Source: Streptomyces sp. MBT53 (lineage in GTDB: Bacteria > Actinomycetota > Actinomycetes > Streptomycetales > Streptomycetaceae). Taken from it: DNA of 51,392 bases. The DNA lies in contig NZ_JAEQAZ010000080.1 in NCBI RefSeq assembly GCF_016654115.1, forward strand, positions 1-51,392, in the 5' to 3' direction. Positions 1-8,440 of the stretch are shown piece by piece. The position numbers and the translations under genes are program-made. The notes below the pieces were generated by a model. It saw nothing but the letters and a program-made list of their open reading frames with translations. It had not been told where the DNA came from and made no database searches. Within the stretch, counting starts at the first letter, position 1, and every line of letters starts with the position of its first letter.

Positions 1-55
1 CCCCCCAAAGAACCCCCCGGTTCGACCCTCCATCTCGAAGAAGAGGTACACCCGC

Positions 56-709
56 ATGCGCACTCGCACCGTCCTCACCCTCGTCGGCTCCGTCGCCGCG
101 CTCACCCTCCCCTTCACCGTCCCCGCCTCGGCGGCCGACACCCCCGTGCTCACCACCGGCAGCCTCGGCGGTACGCCCGTCGCCGTCGGCGATGTGCTGA
201 CCGCGCCCCTGGCCTCCGGCACCAGCGCCACCCTGTACTCCAGCGCGACCGGCACCAGCGGCATCAAGTGCACCTCGTCGCAGTTCACCGCGACCGTCAC
301 CGACAACCCGACCGCGCCGGGCACCGCCACCGAGTCCGTCTCCGGGCAGACCTTCAGCAGCAGCAGCTGCACGAGCAACGTCCTGGGCGTCCTCGGCGTC
401 TCCAGCATCACCGTCGACAACCTGCCGTACAGCACCGCGGCCGTCTCGGACGGCACCCTGACCGTCACCCCGGCCAGCGGCTCCACCATCCAGACCACCG
501 TCAAGCTGACCACCCTGCTGGGCAGCATCACCTGCGTCTACCAGGCACCCAGCCTGAGCGGCACGGCGAGCAACACCGACACCAGCATCAACTTCACCAG
601 CCAGGCCTTCACCAAGACCTCCGGCTCGTCCCTGTGCTTCAGCGCGGGCTACTTCACCGCGAAGTACGCCCCGGTGACGGACAACGGCGCGGCGGTCTAC
701 ACCAACTAG
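56..709 (+). CDS. Secreted protein of unknown function
   Basis: A 217-residue exported protein. The first 27 residues form a signal peptide: basic MRTRT start, hydrophobic core and an A-S-A cleavage site. The mature part is rich in Ser, Thr and Gly, looks beta-rich, and has four cysteines (GIKC, SSSC, ITC, SSLC) that could form two disulfides. I recognise no catalytic motif. Small secreted proteins of this composition are common in Streptomyces and usually annotated as hypothetical. The ATG is preceded by AGAGG about ten bases upstream, which supports this start. It is followed, tail to tail, by the LPMO gene with only 28 bases between stops. Function unknown. Confidence 0.8.
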   Translation: MRTRTVLTLVGSVAALTLPFTVPASAADTPVLTTGSLGGTPVAVGDVLTAPLASGTSATLYSSATGTSGIKCTSSQFTATVTDNPTAPGTATESVSGQTFSSSSCTSNVLGVLGVSSITVDNLPYSTAAVSDGTLTVTPASGSTIQTTVKLTTLLGSITCVYQAPSLSGTASNTDTSINFTSQAFTKTSGSSLCFSAGYFTAKYAPVTDNGAAVYTN

Positions 710-737
710 GAAGTAAGCAGGGCCTGTTCGCGCCGAG

Positions 738-1682
738 CTAGCGTCGGCGCAGTCGCAGGGCCAGGGCGGCGCCCCCGGTGAGCACCAGCACCGCGGCGGC
801 GCCGCCCGCCACCATGGGCGCCGAAGGGCCGCCCGAAGAGGCGTCGACGTCGGACGCCACCGGACTGCTGCCGGGCGCGGTGGTCTCCTCGGCGGGGGAG
901 GCCTTCTGCGCCGCGGCGGACGCCGTGGCGCTGGCCGAAGTGCTCGCGGCCGCAGGGGACTTGGACGTAGACGGTGACGGACTCGCCGTCTTGTCCTTCG
1001 AACCGGCCGTCCCCGCCGTGGACTTCGACGAAGGAGTGGTGCCGCCGGGGAACACCACGTCCGAGCACGAGTAGTACGTGTCCTCGGTGCTGCTGTTCTG
1101 CCAGATCGTGTAGATCAGTTGCCGCCCCGTCCGGCCCGTCGGCAGCGTCGCCTTGATGCGGTACGCGCCACCCGTCAGCGGCGGGTCCTTCACCTCGGCG
1201 AACGGCTGCGTCGGCAGCTCGGACCAGGTGAGCGGCTTCGACGGGTCGTAACCGGCCTTCGTCAGATACAACTTGAACGTGCCGGTGTGCGCGATCGTCG
1301 ACGCGTACGTCATCGTCAGATTCGCCCCCGGCGTCAGCCGCGTCGACGGGAAGTCGCTACGGGCGAGGTCGAGCCCCTTGTAGTCGGACAGACCGCCGCT
1401 GCACAGCTTCCCGTCGGGGATCAGCTGCCGGTCCCGCCCGTTGACGTTCGGGACCCGGATGTTGTCCCAGAACGTGAAGGGCTGTCCGTTCGCCGCCACG
1501 GCCGCCTTGCAGGCCGCCGTTTTGGCCGCGCTGCCGCCGTCCGGCGAGCAGGCGTACACCCGGCTGACCGGATACGTCGGCGCCCCGTGCGCCTGCGCCG
1601 GACCCGCCGCCCAGACGGTGAGCAGCAGCGGGGCCATGGCGGCGCCCGCCATGGCGGTGCGATGTGCGGTCATCCGGGACAT
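738..1682 (-). CDS. AA10 lytic polysaccharide monooxygenase, membrane-anchored
   Basis: A copper-dependent oxidative enzyme that cleaves chitin or cellulose outside the cell. A signal peptide ends at ...AQA, so His32 becomes the free N-terminal histidine of the copper brace; the second brace histidine is probably His132 in TIAHTG. The AA10 domain covers about residues 32-208 with paired cysteines (CSPDG, CKAA, LCSGG, YSCSD). It is followed by a Ser/Ala/Thr-rich linker of about 75 residues, then a hydrophobic segment and a final RLRRR tail. That tail suggests the enzyme stays on the membrane rather than being released. There is no LPXTG sortase motif and no carbohydrate-binding module. The first ATG is chosen because GAGGAG lies nine bases upstream. 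Substrate preference cannot be read from the sequence. Confidence 0.88.
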   Translation of the reverse strand: MSRMTAHRTAMAGAAMAPLLLTVWAAGPAQAHGAPTYPVSRVYACSPDGGSAAKTAACKAAVAANGQPFTFWDNIRVPNVNGRDRQLIPDGKLCSGGLSDYKGLDLARSDFPSTRLTPGANLTMTYASTIAHTGTFKLYLTKAGYDPSKPLTWSELPTQPFAEVKDPPLTGGAYRIKATLPTGRTGRQLIYTIWQNSSTEDTYYSCSDVVFPGGTTPSSKSTAGTAGSKDKTASPSPSTSKSPAAASTSASATASAAAQKASPAEETTAPGSSPVASDVDASSGGPSAPMVAGGAAAVLVLTGGAALALRLRRR

Positions 1683-2049
1683 CCGGAACGTCTCCTCGGC
1701 CGGGGCGGGAACGGTCTGTCCGTGTCATACGGCCCTCGGGCCCCCCGCGTTCAGTCCGCCCCCACGGCCCTCGGGCTCCGCGTGTTCGGTCCGCTCCCGC
1801 CGCGTGAACCGGGGCAGATCGGTCAACCGGCCGATGTCGAGGGCGGTTTCCGGCCCGATCGAGGGTTTCCCCCGTATCTCTATGACCTTCTCTTTGCCTA
1901 TCGTTTGGCCACAGCTGACCCACAGGCAACCCCTGATGAGGCGGCTGCCGCGTCCGGCGCTCTTCGGATCGACCCCCCGCCGCTTCGACGACGAAGCGAA
2001 TCGACCGCGGCTCCGCCCTGCTCGGAGTCCGGCCACGAAAGGCAAGCCC
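1683..2049. other. Divergent intergenic region with an imperfect 35-nt duplication
   Basis: 367 bases between the divergent LPMO and S8 protease genes, so both promoters should lie here. Two imperfect copies of a 35-base unit (ACGGCCCTCGGG followed by a C-rich stretch with TTC-GTCCGC) start at 1729 and 1764. I could not place a convincing -35/-10 pair. An open frame reading in from 1441 overlaps this stretch but looks non-coding before 2050. Confidence 0.5.
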
Positions 2050-3867
<1,818 letters not shown>

Positions 3868-3890
3868 ATCCACAGGTCGTGCACAGAAAC

Positions 3891-3952
3891 CGACCGGCCG
3901 ACCCGTAAGGAGAGGCGCGCCCCCACGGGCGCCTCCCCGGGGCGGCCGGTCG
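3891..3952 (+). terminator. Nested hairpin terminator after the S8 protease
   Basis: Outer perfect 10-bp stem CGACCGGCCG (3891-3900) with CGGCCGGTCG (3943-3952), enclosing an inner 7-bp stem GAGGCGC/GCGCCTC (3912-3918 with 3929-3935). There is no T tract, as is usual in Streptomyces. It starts 24 bases after the protease stop. Confidence 0.75.
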
Positions 3953-4120
3953 TCCGTATGGCCGAGAACGGTTGCTGACACGTGCCACAGATACCGAAAG
4001 TGGTCAAGAGTCGGGGTGGGGGTGACAGAGAGGTGCAAGTGATGGGAACGTGAGGGATGTTGGTGGTCTTCGAGGGCTAGGTCGAGGGCGTCGGACGGTG
4101 AGCTACTGTGTGCAGGGGGT

Positions 4121-4150
4121 AACAAAAAACGGCATGAGCCGTTGTTTTTT
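4121..4150. promoter_or_regulatory. Candidate autoregulatory (ARE-like) operator of cprB
   Basis: An AT-rich inverted repeat in a GC-rich setting: left arm AACAAAAAACGGC (4121-4133), centre ATGA, right arm GCCGTTGTTTTTT (4138-4150), with 11 of 13 positions complementary. It ends 23 bases before the cprB start codon. Gamma-butyrolactone-receptor family repressors bind AT-flanked palindromes of this size, often in front of their own genes. It could also fold as a hairpin, but no gene ends just upstream, so an operator is the better reading. Confidence 0.65.
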
Positions 4151-4173
4151 CCTTCACGGGAGTGTTTCAGTCG

Positions 4174-4821
4174 ATGGTGAGGCAGCTACGGGCCGAACAG
4201 ACCCGCACAACGATCATCACGGCCGCCGCCGAGCTGTTCGACCGGCAGGGCTATGAGTCCACCAGCCTCAGCGACATCGTCGACCACGCCCAAGTCACCA
4301 AGGGCGCCCTGTACTTCCACTTCCCGGCCAAGGAAGACCTCGCCCACACCATCCTGGAGATGCAGGTCAGGGCCTCGCGGCAGATGACCAAGGACATGGA
4401 CAGCCGGGGCTACTCCTCACTGGAGACGCTGATACGTGTCACTTTCGGCATGACCAGGCTGGCCGTCGAGGGCCCCATCCCACGGGCCGGACTCCGGCTC
4501 GCCGCAGGGGAGATCGAGGTACGGCCCCCGATGCCGCACCCCTTCACGGAGTGGCTCGACATCGCCGCCCGCAAACTCGCCGGCGCGGTCGCGGAGGCCG
4601 ACGCGCACCCCGACATCGACGTGGACGCCGTCGCCCGCACCCTCATAGGCCTCTTCGTCGGTATCCGCGTCATCGGGCGCGCTCTGGAACCGGTTGCCCT
4701 CCAGCCCCGCAGAACCGCCGAGATGTGGCACCTGGTGATCCGCGGCGTGGTCCCCGTCCCGCGCCGCGCCCGCTATCTCGGCCTCGCCGCGCGACTGGAG
4801 CGGGAGATCGGCGCCGGCTGA
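4174..4821 (+). CDS. cprB: CprB-type gamma-butyrolactone-receptor family TetR repressor
   Basis: A 215-residue DNA-binding repressor of the ScbR/ArpA/CprB group, which couples extracellular signals to antibiotic production and sporulation. The N-terminus (VRQLRAEQTR..II.AAAELFD..GYE) and the helix-turn-helix (S-L-S-D-I-V...V-T-K-G-A-L-Y-F-H-F) are highly characteristic, as is the C-terminal AEMWHLVIRG. From memory it resembles S. coelicolor CprB more than ScbR, and the position a few genes from geosmin synthase agrees with that. A GTG twelve bases upstream (4162) is in frame, but the ATG at 4174 has GGGAG about eleven bases away and gives the family-typical start. No butyrolactone synthase gene is adjacent, so the ligand is unknown. 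Probably autoregulated through the palindrome upstream. Confidence 0.9.
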   Translation: MVRQLRAEQTRTTIITAAAELFDRQGYESTSLSDIVDHAQVTKGALYFHFPAKEDLAHTILEMQVRASRQMTKDMDSRGYSSLETLIRVTFGMTRLAVEGPIPRAGLRLAAGEIEVRPPMPHPFTEWLDIAARKLAGAVAEADAHPDIDVDAVARTLIGLFVGIRVIGRALEPVALQPRRTAEMWHLVIRGVVPVPRRARYLGLAARLEREIGAG

Positions 4822-4843
4822 CCCGCCCGGTACGGTGAGCCGC

Positions 4844-6016
4844 ATGCCCGACACCCCCGCCGCGCCCGTGATCCTCGGCAACGAGCCCGGCTCGTTCCCC
4901 CACAGCGTGCTGGCCGAACGGCACCCCGCCATCATCCAGCAGGTACGCGACGCCTTCCCCTACGGCCCCGCACAGCACCGCGCCCTCGACGCCCTGCTGA
5001 AGAACTGCACCGAGGGCACGGTCCAGCCTCTCCCCGCCGACGCCCCCGACCGCGCCCAGTGGGCCGCCTGGGGCACCGACGAGTACGCCGGACGCTCCTG
5101 GTACGACGTCCCCTGGCTCTGGTCCGAGAGCTACTTCTACCGCCAACTCCTGGGCGCCGTAGGCTACTTCGGCCCCGGCGCCTGGCAGGGCATCGACCCG
5201 TTCCGCCCGTTCAAACGCGCCGAACTCGACGCTCCCGAGACGGACGAGGAACTCGCCGCCCTCGACGCGCTGGAGGACAAGTCGCCGGCGGAGCGCGGGC
5301 AGGCGCTGCTGCACGGCTCCCTCTGGGGCAACCGCGCGGACCTCGGCTTCCGCCTCTCCGCCGCCGGAGCGGAATCGGCCTCGCGGGCCCCCGTCCCGGC
5401 CCTGGTCGCCGACGACAGCGACCGGTTGTGGTCGCTCCTCTCCGGCACCCTGTGCCTCGTCGCCGACAACGCGGGCCGCGAACTCATCCCCGACCTGCTG
5501 CTGATCGCCCACCTCCTCGACCAGGGGCGCATCGAACAGGCGGTCCTGCACATCAAGCCCCACCCGTACTACGTCTCCGACGCCACCACCACCGACGTCG
5601 TCGACGCCCTGCACCGGCTGACCGGAGCGCCGGGTGCGGCGGCGACGTACGGCCGCCGCCTCTGGTCGGCCATGGCGGACGGCCGCCTCACCGTGCGCGC
5701 CCACCCCTTCTCCTGCGCCCCGCTGCCGTACGCCGACATGCCCGCCGACCTCCGTGCCGAGTTCGCCGCGGCCACCCTGACGATCGTGAAGGGCGACCTC
5801 AACTACCGCCGCCTGGTGGGTGATTGCCGCTGGGCCCCGACCACACCCTTCGTGGACGTCACGGCCTACTTCCCGGGCCCGGTCGCCGCCCTGCGCACCC
5901 TCAAGTCCGATGTCATCACCGGCCTCGCCGCCGACACGGAGGCCGCGTTGGTCGCGGCGGAGGAACAGCGCTGGCGCACGGGCGGCACCCATGCCCTGAT
6001 CCAGGTGCGGGCGTGA
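4844..6016 (+). CDS. Damage-control phosphatase, ARMT1/DUF89 family
   Basis: A cytosolic metal-dependent phosphatase of about 390 residues. The family removes phosphate from damaged or side-product sugar phosphates; the substrate here is unknown. Diagnostic features are the N-terminal GNEPGSFPHS..ERHP segment, the DNAGRE motif that carries a metal-binding Asp and Asn, and the later TIVKGDLNYR motif. The WGNRADLGF stretch is also typical. It starts 22 bases after cprB on the same strand, so it may be co-transcribed with the regulator. The ATG at 4844 follows GGTGAG; a GTG at 4835 is in frame but less well placed. Family assignment is firm, role is inferred. Confidence 0.85.
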   Translation: MPDTPAAPVILGNEPGSFPHSVLAERHPAIIQQVRDAFPYGPAQHRALDALLKNCTEGTVQPLPADAPDRAQWAAWGTDEYAGRSWYDVPWLWSESYFYRQLLGAVGYFGPGAWQGIDPFRPFKRAELDAPETDEELAALDALEDKSPAERGQALLHGSLWGNRADLGFRLSAAGAESASRAPVPALVADDSDRLWSLLSGTLCLVADNAGRELIPDLLLIAHLLDQGRIEQAVLHIKPHPYYVSDATTTDVVDALHRLTGAPGAAATYGRRLWSAMADGRLTVRAHPFSCAPLPYADMPADLRAEFAAATLTIVKGDLNYRRLVGDCRWAPTTPFVDVTAYFPGPVAALRTLKSDVITGLAADTEAALVAAEEQRWRTGGTHALIQVRA

Positions 6017-6092
6017 ACGGGGTGTCCCCGGCGCCCGTCGTGCTGTTGGGTCGTCACTGACGTTCTTGTCGCACGAGGGGAGTACGACCGAG

Positions 6093-6953
6093 ATGCGTAT
6101 CGGAGTGGCACCGCACCGTCTGTGGCCCGACCGGGACGAGGAGGTGGACGGGGTCCTTCAAGTCGCCGTCAGAGCAGAGGAGTTGGGGTTCGACCATGTC
6201 TTCGCGAGCGGCCACGCGGTGGCCGGTGCGACGGGCGTGACCCCGGATCCGCTGATCCTGCTGGCGGCCGTGGCCGGGGCGACACGACGGATCGGGCTGG
6301 TCACCAGCGTGCTGGTGGCGGCGCTGTACAACCCGCTGATCCTGGCCCACCAGACCGCCACCCTCGACCGTCTCTCCGGCGGTCGTCTCACGCTCGGTGT
6401 CGGCACCGGCTGGGACACCGAGGAGTACGCGGCCGTCGGCGTCCCGTTCGCAGGACGGGGCCGCCGGACCGACGAACAGCTCGCCGTCGTACGGCAGTTG
6501 TGGCGCGGTGAGGGCTCCGCGCGGCTCGGGGTGCTGCCCCGTACCGAGGGCGGACCCGGCGTGTGGATCGGTGGACAGAGCGACGCGGCACTGCGCCGGG
6601 CCCTGCGCTTCGGCGACGCCTGGCACGGCTCCGGGGTCGATGCCGAGGGGCTCACCGAGGTGCGGGCGCGGCTCGACGCGCTCGGCGGGGAAGCGGGACG
6701 CGATCCCGGTGAACTGGCACTGACGGCAGGGCTGTTCCTCGTGCCGCCCGGGTTCGCGCCCGCCGTGAAGGTGCCGGGACGCCCGCTGGGCGGAGCCGAC
6801 GCGAGCGCCGAGAGCGTCCGGGACGAACTGGGCCGGCTGTCCGACGCCGGGCTGGTCTCCGCGTCCCTTTGGTTGCCGGTGAGCACGGAGGCGCTGCCGG
6901 ACGCGCTCGCGTGGGTCGGCGAGGAGGTCGTTTCGCGTCTCGCGGGGGAGTGA
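6093..6953 (+). CDS. LLM-class F420-dependent oxidoreductase
   Basis: A 286-residue luciferase-like TIM-barrel protein. Recognisable parts are the N-terminal RIGVAPHRLWP strand, EELGFDHVFASGH, the core PLILLAAVAGATRRIGLVTSVLVAALYNP with the non-prolyl bulge region, and GGRLTLGVGTGWDTEEYAAVGVPF. WIGGQSDAALRRALRFGDAWHGSG forms the coenzyme/phosphate-binding end. Actinobacterial members usually use cofactor F420, sometimes FMN; the sequence alone does not settle which. The start is ATG 6093, eleven bases after GAGGGGA; an upstream in-frame TTG (6066) lacks a ribosome site. Substrate unknown. It shares a terminator with the convergent EEP gene. Confidence 0.85.
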   Translation: MRIGVAPHRLWPDRDEEVDGVLQVAVRAEELGFDHVFASGHAVAGATGVTPDPLILLAAVAGATRRIGLVTSVLVAALYNPLILAHQTATLDRLSGGRLTLGVGTGWDTEEYAAVGVPFAGRGRRTDEQLAVVRQLWRGEGSARLGVLPRTEGGPGVWIGGQSDAALRRALRFGDAWHGSGVDAEGLTEVRARLDALGGEAGRDPGELALTAGLFLVPPGFAPAVKVPGRPLGGADASAESVRDELGRLSDAGLVSASLWLPVSTEALPDALAWVGEEVVSRLAGE

Positions 6954-6991
6954 AGTCGCCCTTGAGTCAAGGGAGTTGACCATGCCCTGAT

Positions 6992-7021
6992 GCCGGGCCG
7001 CCGCTGTGGGAGCGGCCCGGC
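6992..7021. terminator. Bidirectional terminator between LLM and EEP genes
   Basis: A perfect 10-bp stem GCCGGGCCGC (6992-7001) / GCGGCCCGGC (7012-7021) with a 10-base loop sits between two converging genes, six bases from the EEP stop codon. Confidence 0.8.
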
Positions 7022-7027
7022 GTCGGC

Positions 7028-8272
7028 TCAGCCGAGCCGTACGTCCTGCCACACCATCCGGTGGTCCGAGGTGACGACCGTGGTGCCGTCGCCGACCAGG
7101 CGGTACAGCGGGTCGTCGGAGGTCGGCCAGAACACGCCGTTCTTCCCGGGGACCAGGCCCTTGGACGGCAGGACGTGGTCCACGCGCAGATTGCCCGGCG
7201 CCGTGTCGTTGAAGTCGCCCGTGTCGTAGGCCGGGTTGCCGATCTGGCCGGTGTTGGCGCCGCCCTGGAGCTTCGCCGCCTCGACTCCGCCCGCGCTGGC
7301 GGGCGGCTTCGCGGGCAGGTTGATCGCCGGGTGGTCGAGGAACTGCCGTACGGCGTGGTCGTAGCTGTCGCCGTCGTACGGATCCGCGTTCTGGTCGCCC
7401 GCGATCACGAACCGCGCGCCGGGCCGCAGCCCGCCCCGGACGCCCTTGTCGTCGTAGAGATAGGTGCTGCGCGCGTGGCCGCCGATGTAGTCGGCCCACA
7501 GCCGGATCTCGTCGTGGTTGCGGCGGCCGTTGCGGTCCTCCGGGCCGTCGAAGGTGGGCGGCGTCGGGTGCGAGACCAGGAAGTGCACGGTCTCGTGGCC
7601 GAGCCGGACCGGCACGTCCCAGTGGCTCTTGGAGGAGAGCCGGAAGACCGCGCGGGCCGCGTCGCTGTAGTAGCCCGGCGGGATCACGTTGCCCGGCATG
7701 TCCTTCCAGAGGAAGTGCTGGAAGGTGCGCACCGCGCGGGTGTCGATCGGGAACTTGGACAGGACGACCATGCCGTACTGCCCCGGGAAGAAGCCGTAGC
7801 CGAACGCGTCCTGCCCGTACGCGTCCGAACCCGGCGTCGTGACCACGCCGTTCTTGCCGTCGAGATCGACGCCCGAGGGGACGCCCGTGTTCACCGGGCC
7901 GGTGAAGTGGTACGGGAAGTGGATCGGACGGGCGCCGTTGTGGCCCCGGGACAGGTAGTTGTCGAGGAACAGCCGGACCGCCGCGCCGCCCTCGACATAG
8001 TCGAACTCGTTGATCAGCAGGATGTCCGGGTTCACCCGCTGGATCGTCTCGGCGACATTGCGCGCCTGGGCGTTGTCGGGCGTCGACAGATCGGTGACCA
8101 GCGCACCCTGCGTGGCACGGTTCAGCGAGGCGTTGAACGTGGCGAACCGCACGGTCCGCCCGTACCCCTGGCGCCCGGACGCCGACGCCGGGAACGCGGC
8201 GGTACCGGCCAGCGCCGCCCCGGCCAGGGAGGCGAGCGCGGTACGGCGGGAGAAAGAGCTGGAGTGGTTCAT
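7028..8272 (-). CDS. Tat-exported endonuclease/exonuclease/phosphatase (EEP) family protein
   Basis: A 414-residue secreted phosphoesterase-like protein. The N-terminus has a twin-arginine signal (S-R-R-T-A-L-A-S-L-A-G and an Ala-rich core). The EEP fold is shown by VRFATFNASLNR, the metal-binding Glu in ILLINEFDY, the VSHPTPP strand, GDQNADPYDGDSYD (Asp/Asn metal and phosphate residues) and the final TSDHRMVWQDV (Asp-His pair). Such proteins cleave nucleic acids, sugar phosphates or phospholipids; the substrate is not evident. Start ATG 8272 has GGAG five bases away and gives the signal peptide directly; the frame extends to 8338 but that part looks spurious. Its promoter region, shared with geoA, contains a PHO-box-like repeat, which would suit a phosphate-scavenging enzyme. 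Confidence 0.88.
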   Translation of the reverse strand: MNHSSSFSRRTALASLAGAALAGTAAFPASASGRQGYGRTVRFATFNASLNRATQGALVTDLSTPDNAQARNVAETIQRVNPDILLINEFDYVEGGAAVRLFLDNYLSRGHNGARPIHFPYHFTGPVNTGVPSGVDLDGKNGVVTTPGSDAYGQDAFGYGFFPGQYGMVVLSKFPIDTRAVRTFQHFLWKDMPGNVIPPGYYSDAARAVFRLSSKSHWDVPVRLGHETVHFLVSHPTPPTFDGPEDRNGRRNHDEIRLWADYIGGHARSTYLYDDKGVRGGLRPGARFVIAGDQNADPYDGDSYDHAVRQFLDHPAINLPAKPPASAGGVEAAKLQGGANTGQIGNPAYDTGDFNDTAPGNLRVDHVLPSKGLVPGKNGVFWPTSDDPLYRLVGDGTTVVTSDHRMVWQDVRLG

Positions 8273-8360
8273 CGGGACTCCGGCGAGGGAGGGGACACGT
8301 GAACCCCCGTAGTCTGCGCGCGTAGAAGTGAACGCCACAAGATGCGGGCGAAACTCATGG

Positions 8361-8382
8361 GTTCACCGCCGATTCACGCGAT
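8361..8382 (+). promoter_or_regulatory. Candidate PHO box (PhoP site)
   Basis: Two adjoining 11-base direct repeats, GTTCACCGCCG (8361-8371) and ATTCACGCGAT (8372-8382), match the Streptomyces PhoP pattern of 11-nt units with a GTTCACC core. Two further half-sites in the opposite orientation, GTGAACC (8299-8305) and GTGAACG (8328-8334), lie in the same 168-base divergent promoter region. The site is 58 bases before geoA and about 90 bases before the EEP gene. Confidence 0.5.
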
Positions 8383-8440
8383 GGTGTGATCATGTCCCCT
8401 GCCCGGGATGGCCGCCCAGGGCCACGGGTAGGGCCCGGCC

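Noticed and set aside
18..40. GGTTCGACCC resembling a tRNA T-loop at the left edge
   Set aside because: The flanking bases do not form a T stem or acceptor, and a ribosome site for the first gene follows immediately.
4162..4173. Upstream GTG start for cprB
   Set aside because: The only ribosome-binding-like GGGAG directly overlaps this GTG; ATG 4174 has proper spacing and matches the family start.
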